This document shows, one piece after another, positions 56,527-64,000 of a stretch of DNA of 64,000 bases. Below the pieces are notes generated by a model. It was not told the DNA's origin and searched no databases. It saw only the letters and a program-made list of their open reading frames with translations. The position numbers and the translations under genes are program-made. Positions within the stretch are counted from its first letter, which is position 1. Each line of letters begins with the position of its first letter. Source of the DNA: Triangularia verruculosa (lineage: Eukaryota; Ascomycota; Sordariomycetes; Sordariales; Podosporaceae); assembly GCA_033296885.1 (NCBI GenBank), contig MU863897.1, positions 186,001 to 250,000 of the forward strand. Direction: 5' to 3'.

Positions 56527-59500
56527 CCGCTGCTGCATACTGCCATCCTGCACAAACGCGTCATTCTGGATGCAGCTGCTGCAAGACACCCGCGTCCTTT
56601 CGCGTCACCCATGTTTGAAAATCTTCAAAGTGGTTTTGGGACCCCGCCAATTGTAACCTCGATTGGTCAATCTGGATGTGTTGATTAATGATGACGCCCG
56701 GCACAGCGGGATGGAGAGTATCAAGATGTGCCGTACAGATTGTTCCCACCGCCCGAGCGCTGTGTTTTCCGCTCTAGCTGACTCTTGCCGAGTCGGCGAA
56801 TTTCGCCGCGGTAGGACGTATGTTCGTATCAGTATCTCTTGACCGAGACTGATCATTGAATGTGCAGCTTGACGGCTAAGCTAGCCCGCGCCGCTGCTCC
56901 TGTGTGCTGAGCCGAATTACACAGATTTCATTGAGCCGCCGCCGTTAGTATCAAGTAGGAAGGTCGAGCAAGTTTGACGTCAGAAACCCATGTCAAACCG
57001 CCACTAGCTGGTGGATTATCAGTCAGAGCAAAACCCGCCGTCTGCAGGGCAAAGGTTCACGCACCACTCAAGGTCCCCGCGCTCGGGCATTCTCCGGTCC
57101 GGTGCCCGAAGGCTTCTCCGGGGAGGTGGAGAGAGCCCCTCCGGCCATGGCCGGACAGCTGCCGCAGGGTTCCGGAGTGGCTGGCTTGGCGCAAGGGAGG
57201 ATCGAGCTTGAAATGTGACCATGATTCTCAACAGACAGCAGACTACCCAACGCCACTCAACTTGAGTGAAACGCCGGCAACCGCGACACGATCAGTCTGA
57301 TGACACCACTTTCGAAGCAACTCCCGACCAACAGCTGGTGATCACCGTGCTGCCGCTCCACTTGTACCGGAAAGAAACATCGAAAGAACAGCCGCCGTTT
57401 TCTCCGGCCAAGGGTTGAGGTCGCGGGGTAAGGTCTTTTTCAGGCCATGTAAGCCATTGGGAAAAGGAAATGATATCATTGGCGGTTCAGGACGGCATGT
57501 TGGAAATCCGCAAGATGGATCCATGGATTCATGTTGAGGATGAGCGCTTTGGGCCCCTCTATGGCGGGTGTTGTGCCGTTTCTCTGGGCAGGAAGTTGAG
57601 GTGCAACGGCAGCTGAGATTGTCTGCGTCTGCAGGTCCCTCCGCACAGCACGCAGTCTGCAATGAGACCCTTCCTACCTACTGCTCACCTCAAGTCCCCA
57701 AAACGCACGCGCGATGATTGTGTCCTGGTTGAGCTTCTTGAATATCACTCTTTGCTACCCTCTTCCCGTCTCGGTGTGCTTTGTGCTTCCGTTGCTTGCT
57801 GCATAAGCAGAAAACTTTCCGAGCTGCATCACCAGACCGAAGTGCAGAAAGAAGGTGTCTGAGCTCCATACCGAAAAGCTGGTAATTCTGGCGAGGAGGG
57901 GTCCAAGTGACAGCCCCCCATATCCAATAGAGGCAGCTGATATGGAAAACTTCTGACTGTTGATTGATCAATGGCAAGCGGGTTGCCAAAAGTGCCCTCG
58001 TCCTTGTTCCCGTTGTTTGCCTGTGTAAGGTATACCTGTCTCCGTGTTATGCCTTTAGAGCCGGGAAATCGAAAGATCGAAGACCGAGAGACACGTGCCG
58101 CGGCATAAGAATCAGATCTTTTGGCAGCGGTACGGAAAGGTGCTTGGTGGTGAAACGGGCTGCAAAAACCGGTAAAAGAAAGAGAGTCTGAGCTTGAGTG
58201 AGTTGGTACTAATAATACCGTTGGCCAGGCTTCCCCTCTTTCAGGGTTTGTCAATGTCGCACTATGTCGAGATAATGTTTGTACCAACGGCTGGTAATGC
58301 TGTAAAAAAGCCCTGTTTTGCTCTCATGTGGTTTGCGTGTCGTGTCGGTGCTCTCAGACCCCTTCTTGATATTTGCTCATCAGTGTCACCCGCAGAACGC
58401 AACGGCGGACCATGGCCAGGTGGATCGGAACGGAGAGAGCGAAATCGTCAGGCGCGAAAGACAGAAGGGAAAGTACATTCAAAGATGAAGCAATCAATTG
58501 CTAATGGCCTCCTCAACAGGCAACATAATGGATGAAGTTGGTGGTTGGACTTCTTCAAAAGCAAGTTGCATTTTTGGTTATGTTCTGTATCGCCCAAAAA
58601 CAGAAAGCAGGGAAGCACAAAGTTTCTGTGGAGCCCCCAACAACCAGGCAATTGAGCCACAACCGAGCAGTTCATAAGCTTTGTGCACGGCTTTGTGCAC
58701 AAACGCTCCAGCCCCATTGGCCAAAGCTTCCTGCCACTTGGCTAGCTCAGCCTTACCACTGCTGTGCAGCTGCAGGCTCCATTCCTTCTATCGAGCTTCC
58801 AGAAGCTATCCCCAGTTTTATCGTCAGATTTCTGTTTTGATTGGTGCAAGGAGGACATGAATGAGCCCCACAGTTTGCGAGGTTGTTTCCTCCTTTCCTT
58901 TCCCTCGGGCTCGTCTAGACCGTTACCTCAGCTCCGTTTTGAAGATCGTTTCAAGATCTCGTGAGAGTGTTGACATGTGGTCAACACGGGGGATCTGCTT
59001 TAGCCCAACCTCTTGGTCTGGAAATAGATCAATGAATGACGACGAAGATTGCGGTGAAGATGGCCATGTTGCATTCCAGGATCGCATCTAGCAGTCCTGG
59101 GGGGAAAAAACCATCAACTCAACGGTAGCCATGTGTCTTGCTGGGAGACCGTTGAGCAGAAAACGACATATGATATGCAAGGCTAAAATATGCGCATACA
59201 TGTTCGTTATCCACCGAACCCCGCCCTGCAAGACAGTGAGTCAAGAACGACCGAGAATTTTCTATCTCTCCAATTAAAAGTTTGCCAAAGCGTGGGGAAA
59301 CTCCAAAGAGTAACGGGGTTCGGGGGTTGGTGATACATGAATTGTCTGCATTTTTCTTTTCTTTGTGTGCCCAAAACCCGTTGCCGAGCTCTTTTGAATC
59401 TCCACTGATCCCGACCACCTGTGGGTGGAGTAGCGAACAGTTGTCCTTCGCTTTTTGGAAAGTGAGGGAATAGCAAAACCCTTCAACAGGTTTGTTCAAA

Positions 59501-61920
59501 CAAGGACATGATCTGTCTTGCTGTTCACGAGGTGCATATTCACCGCCTCGGAATGAATATAAACGGCGGGGGGACAAGACGGGTGGGGGACGGTCCGATC
59601 GGTCAGAGAGGTTGGGTTGGGATTAGTCCCGGTCCGGTGGGCGGTAGATCCACCGCCGGACCCGCGGGGAAGCTGGCAAGCGATGCCGCAAATTTGATAG
59701 CGGCTTCGTTGGCATTCCTTCGTGGTGGTGTTGTTCAAAAAAGAAGCAGCCAGAGGATCGTCAGCGAGGTTTGGTAGAGATCTAGATCCAGATCGGGAAA
59801 TCAGATGACGAACAGACCCCCGTATCTGCCTGGGGAAGTCATCGCCAAACTTACACTACCACCCCAAGGCCCTGGCCAGGGGTGCAATTGTCAGAGCAAC
59901 TTGCGGTCTGCGGCCTGTCAAAACGGTTATCGACGATCATGTATACAATAGTCGGGACCAAGTAAGGCTGAAAGGTTGTCGATATCAACGGATCACGATA
60001 TTTTGAAAACGGAAAACTCGTGCCATGTAGAATGCGGAATGGTACAAACAATCAATTGTTAACGTATCTAAGGCTTGATTTCAAGTCGATCAGAAGCCCC
60101 TCCAACTAGACGACCAATGACGCAACTGCTACTGGCTGCAAGCTCACTGCAGTTGTTGGTGATAATACCACGGCCAAAAGATGGCTCAGCTGCCTGGCCG
60201 TCTCGCCTGATTAGAGCTCATCAGCACATCGGCAGAGGCTGAGCTGAGGGTTTTCATTCACTTTGCTGGTACGCCCAATCGCAACACACAACTCACATTA
60301 CCCCTCCTTGGTGTGTTGGCAGGAGCTTTATTTTTGCGTTTCATGTCATCTTCGAGCATGATGGGCGATTGGTGTTTGTGTGCTCTTTTTTGTTGATGGT
60401 TGCAACCGTGGGTTATCTTGATGACAGCCCCCTCCTTTTTTGCTCAGTCTTAGAAAATTGAAATCAGGTTTGTCGGTTGATGTCCTGTTTGTAGTTGCCA
60501 ACCACACTCGCGGAGACGGCGTCTCCTCGGACTTCCGGACGGTTAAAGTGAGGCCTTTGCAGCAACCGTAGTCAAGAGGCAACTTTCTGGGCTGTGTACC
60601 GACAGACGGGCTCTTTCACCGAACCCATGCATATTTTCTTTTGATGTCGGGTACTGTGGTGAAACATGCCTTCATCTGCTACAGTCGATAGCTCTCGGCC
60701 AGCCAGCCATAGATTGAAGATCATCTGCTGCTTTGGTCTGTGAACAATTTTCAATCTTGATCCGTAATGATCCGAGCCTGGAGGAGGGGGGAGAGGCAAA
60801 AAACGAGATGCATATACGAGAAATACAAATTCTCTCGATAATCAATCCTCCGGTTTCACGGTAAGTATGGCAACCCTAACGAAAGCTACCCAACTGTGCC
60901 TTGACAGATGGCGGGAAAATCCCGTGCTGTGACTTCACGGATGGGGGGATAAAATATGGATGTATCCGTCCCGTGCCGCCCATAAATCTGGGGGTTGACG
61001 TTATAGAAGCCGCTCGCTATTATCAACAAGCCCAGAGCAAACAAAATGATAATGGCGATGTTAAGGCAGGACGGGCTCGGGGTACGTAAGCAAACTCAAA
61101 ACTCAATCTCGTGGCTTGGCGACACAATACACCAGACCTTCTTTTCCGGGATTACCCTGATGCCAGTGTTCCTGTCCCAAACATCCAAGAGGGTGCTCGA
61201 CAGTGAGTCAAGCGTCAGCATGTCTCACACCACGCGTGGAAGGTGAGGCCAGCAGCTAGCTCCACAAGCCACATCAATCTGATGCCGGCTGTGATGGTCG
61301 TGATAGCTTCCCGCATGCGGGAAGAGATTGTAGCTGAGGGGCGGACGGGACTTGATATTGCGGGGTGGGTCTGTTTGCCTTTCGACAATAAAGCAAAAGT
61401 CCAGCTGCTGGTATTATGGTATCAAGAGACGGCCCCGAAGAGACGAGGACAGTACATTGTGCACCCCGCCCATTATCAAAACGCCTGTTTTACAGCGGAA
61501 ATGCAGCGGCAATCAATCTGGCCAAACACAAGGCGGGTCGAGCGTTCACAACCTCACTGGACTTCAGTAACACAACATATAGTGGCGAGTCGTAAGGAGT
61601 CTGCCGTGTTGAGGCTCGGGTGTGCCCGCCGTTGGCAGGGTCCGGCTGGCTAGCTGTCTGGCACTTTGGCAGACGCTATGCGAGGTAGGAGAAGCTGGGC
61701 GGGCAGCATTGTCTGGTCGATCGAGAGGTCGGCGGTGTGGTGGGTGGTGGTCACCCGAGGCGTGTCGTGCGTATTTGTTGTTTCTGCTGCCATGGCACAC
61801 GAGATGGGTAGACAGATCGACTGGGAGAGGTGAGATGCGATGGCGACACACCCGTGGTCGACGAAAACGGCCCTAGGGTCAGGAAAGCTCGGAGGCTAGA
61901 AATCATTCGGGTACCGTGAG

Positions 61921-61930
61921 CCCCCCCCCC
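61921..61930. repeat. Poly(C) tract, 10 bases
   Basis: Short homopolymer run in non-coding DNA. Confidence 0.7.
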
Positions 61931-63491
61931 GGTCAGTCGGGAAGGCCGGCCGCGACACGGAGGAGGCCAAGCTCGGCGCTAACCTGTCATGTTCCGGTTA
62001 CAGTTGATAGTTGCGTTCCTGAAGATTGAGCAGTGTTGTTTTGGACGCAGCCTGGAGCCTGTGGGTGGGTTGGGCTCGTCATGACACGCATGAATTAAAT
62101 TGGATTTCTCAAGCCGTGCAGTACCGCGTTGCGGCTTTCTGGTTGGCTGCCGGCCCGCCATGTCCCAAGAGATATGCATTGTGCAAGGAACACCACGGCC
62201 CTGACGTCTGGAAACTCTGCATTGTCAAACCTCAGTGGCAGCTGCCTTGGTCTGCATCGACATTGTCGAGATTGCACACCCAGACTGCTGGGCGCTTCTG
62301 CTGTCCTCTTCCACGTCCATCCATCGATATCTCGAGATTACCAGTCTGGAACTTCGAGATGAGGTTGATGTTGATGCCACTTTCGCCCCTGGCCATTGAA
62401 TATTCAAGCAGCTGCCGGTTCCTGACCTGCGTTTCGCAGCTGCCAGCCTCTTCAACTCCTTCGGGCGGGGCAGCAAGTCCCTGATACCGTCCCATTGGCT
62501 CGCAACCACTTTGTCCATTAAACGCGAACACGCCAAGCTTCCACGATGCGTGCAGCAAGCAGAGCACCAAATCTTGGGACCGCGAGATGCATCCGTTCAG
62601 ATTGTTGGCTGCGATGGTGTTGGAGTGCCCGAAAGACGTGATGCTGCCCGCATTAGCGGCTGATAAACTAGGAAACAAGGCCCAAGAGAAAGAGAAAGAG
62701 CAGGCTGTGTGTGTTGTGGTGTACGGAGTAGCAACATGAAAGAAAAAAAGAAAGCTCCTTCCACAAACGGACTCCGCCCGGCCAGACGTTGTTGAAACAA
62801 TTGAATTGGACAATGGCCGAGGTGAATTGACAATGCTCCCTTTTAATGCGGCTGTGCGTCTTCACCTTGACACCTCGTGCGTGTTGATCTTCGGGGATGG
62901 GTAATCCTCTCTATCCAAACCTTTCTGGTTGTCAACTCATTATGACGGTCTAGAAAGAGCTTCCGCCGTTTGCACGGATATCAAAGAACCAAACTATTAT
63001 TAAGGAGTTCCAGAATCGAGATCGACCTTGGAGGACGTTCCATCAAAGTGGTTCCTGAACACTCCTGACGTAAGCTCCGAGCCCCGCAGGCTCATGTCTG
63101 AAGCTGGTTTGAGGTGGGCAGAATGGCACGCTGAGCACAGAGGAAAGAATCATACACTACACACAAGAGCGCTTCCAAGTCTACATAGTACATGTGCTTG
63201 TGTTTGTCCTTGGGTATTCCTTGTGTTCAAAGTCAAATCAATTCTCATCATTGAATGACCTGCAGTTGCCTCATGCAAACCCCCACTTTTCCAAGCTCTC
63301 AGCATGCGTCTCCATGTCTCCCCACCAAGCACCGTCCCTGTTCCGTATCTTCACTAGGGTCGGCGACCCGGCTGTCTCGGTTCTGTCGCCATGAGGCAGG
63401 GCAAATAGGAAAAAAAAGAAAGAACGAGCTCAACTTGCTGTGGAGGCTTGCTGTACTGTGGTGCAGGGGTAAGTTTTGCCTTCTTGTCAAG

Positions 63492-64000
63492 TACTCGCGC
63501 TAGTCAAGGGCCACCCTGGCGATTGTATTCTACAAAATAACCACCATATCTATAGCTAGTATTTTGTATGCATACCATTCGCTGCAATTACTGCCTCAGC
63601 GACTGGGCATCGAATCCAACAGCGTTTGAAGGTAAGATTCCGGAAGCTCTTGCCAGGCCTCCTCCACGTACCTCTTTAACTTCGCGTACGACGGCTTCTC
63701 TTCAAGGCCGTATTTATCCTCAATATAATCCTTCATCTAATTCCAATAGGATTCAATAGGGTTCAAATCTGGGGAAAAAGGAGGCCAATCAACTACTCTA
63801 ATCTTCCGATTCTCAAGATCCTTCTTCGTACCGGCCGCTCGATGGCCAGGTGCGCCGTCCTGTATAAAAGAAAGCCGTAAATTGTGCTGCTCGAAGGTAT
63901 CGTTAATGAATTCGTGGATACTGGGAAGGATGTTCCTTCGGTAAGAATGCTCATTGATCGATCCCCATTCCTTTTCCCAGAAGATACCAGGGCCTTTGGT
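63492..64000 (-). mobile_element. Tc1/mariner-type DNA transposon, 3' part (cut by right edge)
   Basis: The right end of the window is the transposase end of a Tc1/mariner (pogo/Fot or Tc1-like) element on the minus strand. Between the transposase stop (63556) and unique DNA lies about 60 bp that should include the terminal inverted repeat. A TA dinucleotide at 63492-63493, followed by CTCGCGCTAGTCAAGGGCCA, is a plausible insertion border because such elements insert at TA. The other end is outside the window, so the repeat cannot be confirmed. Confidence 0.55.
63556..64000 (-). pseudogene. Tc1/mariner transposase (DD34E), C-terminal part, inactivated
   Basis: Reading left from 64000, the frame gives a DDE endonuclease C-terminus: SFIQDGAPGHRAAGTKKDL, then DWPPFSPDLNPIESYWN. 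The second catalytic Asp (QDGAPGH) and the Glu of NPIE are separated by 34 residues, the DD34E spacing of Tc1-type elements. A TAG stop at 63737-63739 interrupts the conserved WN-x-MKDYIEDKYGLEEKPSYAK region where Tc1-type proteins usually have Trp. A second break is a frameshift near 63598-63601: the frame ends in TGA after SMPSR, while the expected tail (EAVIAANGMHTKY) continues in another frame to a TAG at 63558-63556. The copy is therefore not functional. The N-terminal part lies beyond the window. Confidence 0.88.

Larger units (their letters stand above)
51696..63491. other. Long region without supported genes, 11.8 kb
   Basis: Every open frame here is short (under about 195 codons), overlaps others on both strands and shows no domain. 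Composition is similar to ordinary intergenic DNA of this window rather than strongly AT-rich. It contains homopolymer and trinucleotide runs listed separately. A GTAAGT...CTAAC...CAG pattern occurs at about 60860-60907 but links no coding exons that I can find. It may be a long regulatory region, carry non-coding RNAs, or be old inactivated DNA. Confidence 0.5.

Noticed and set aside
60860..60907. Intron-like GTAAGT..CTAAC..CAG sequence as part of a hidden gene
   Set aside because: The flanking sequence gives no open frame that resembles a protein on either side; kept only as a possible non-coding transcript signal.
62232..62813. 193-codon minus-strand frame in the gene-free block
   Set aside because: No recognisable motif; overlapping frames occur on both strands and no flanking splice support was found.
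63755..63775. Box B-like GGGTTCAAATCTGG as evidence for a tRNA gene
   Set aside because: It lies inside the transposase coding sequence (the PDLNPIE region) and has no box A or stems around it.

Overview
The window is nuclear DNA from a filamentous ascomycete, most likely a Sordariomycete and plausibly Sordariales. The grounds are short spliceosomal introns (mostly 49-85 nt, GT..AG, CTAAC/CTGAC-like branch sites), high coding density on both strands, protein families with fungal architecture (COMPASS Swd1, Cft1, Utp17, L-arabinitol 4-dehydrogenase, BAP31/Yet, ATP synthase subunit g), and a Fot/Tc1-type DNA transposon relic. All exon coordinates are hand-built from splice signals and reading phase; every spliced model given closes in frame.

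Left third (1-21.2 kb): RPB1 (N-terminal part, cut by the window edge), SWD1, THG1, TMA23, CFT1, an LMBD1-type membrane transporter, an ANCHR-like zinc-finger protein, a secreted glycine/serine-rich surface protein, and a seven-exon conserved fungal protein of unknown role. The first five are housekeeping genes for transcription, histone methylation, tRNA-His maturation, ribosome assembly and mRNA 3' processing.

Middle (21.2-44.2 kb): a 4.9 kb gene-poor stretch holding an AT-rich patch, a tRNA-like sequence and a decayed small secreted-protein ORF. Then follow RPB10, UTP17, an isopenicillin-N-synthase-like 2OG dioxygenase, a SERF/zinc-binding micro-protein, a helix-hairpin-helix-like protein, a DUF1479 oxygenase, a BAP31 homologue, a 58-residue putative Kex2-processed cysteine peptide precursor, L-arabinitol 4-dehydrogenase and mitochondrial ATP synthase subunit g.

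Right part (44.2-64 kb): two large unrecognised genes in head-to-head orientation (1249 and 744 residues; the second has an Asp-Thr-Gly-Ala-Thr motif like a retropepsin active site). They are followed by about 11.8 kb with no supportable gene and, at the right edge, a nonsense- and frameshift-damaged Tc1/mariner transposase.

Most genes are independent housekeeping loci rather than one pathway. Several share divergent promoters (SWD1/THG1, CFT1/LMBD1, RPB10/UTP17, SERF-like/HhH, the two unknown genes). The least explained items are the divergent unknown pair, the small secreted peptide gene, the symmetric cassette exon in the surface-protein gene, and the long gene-free block.
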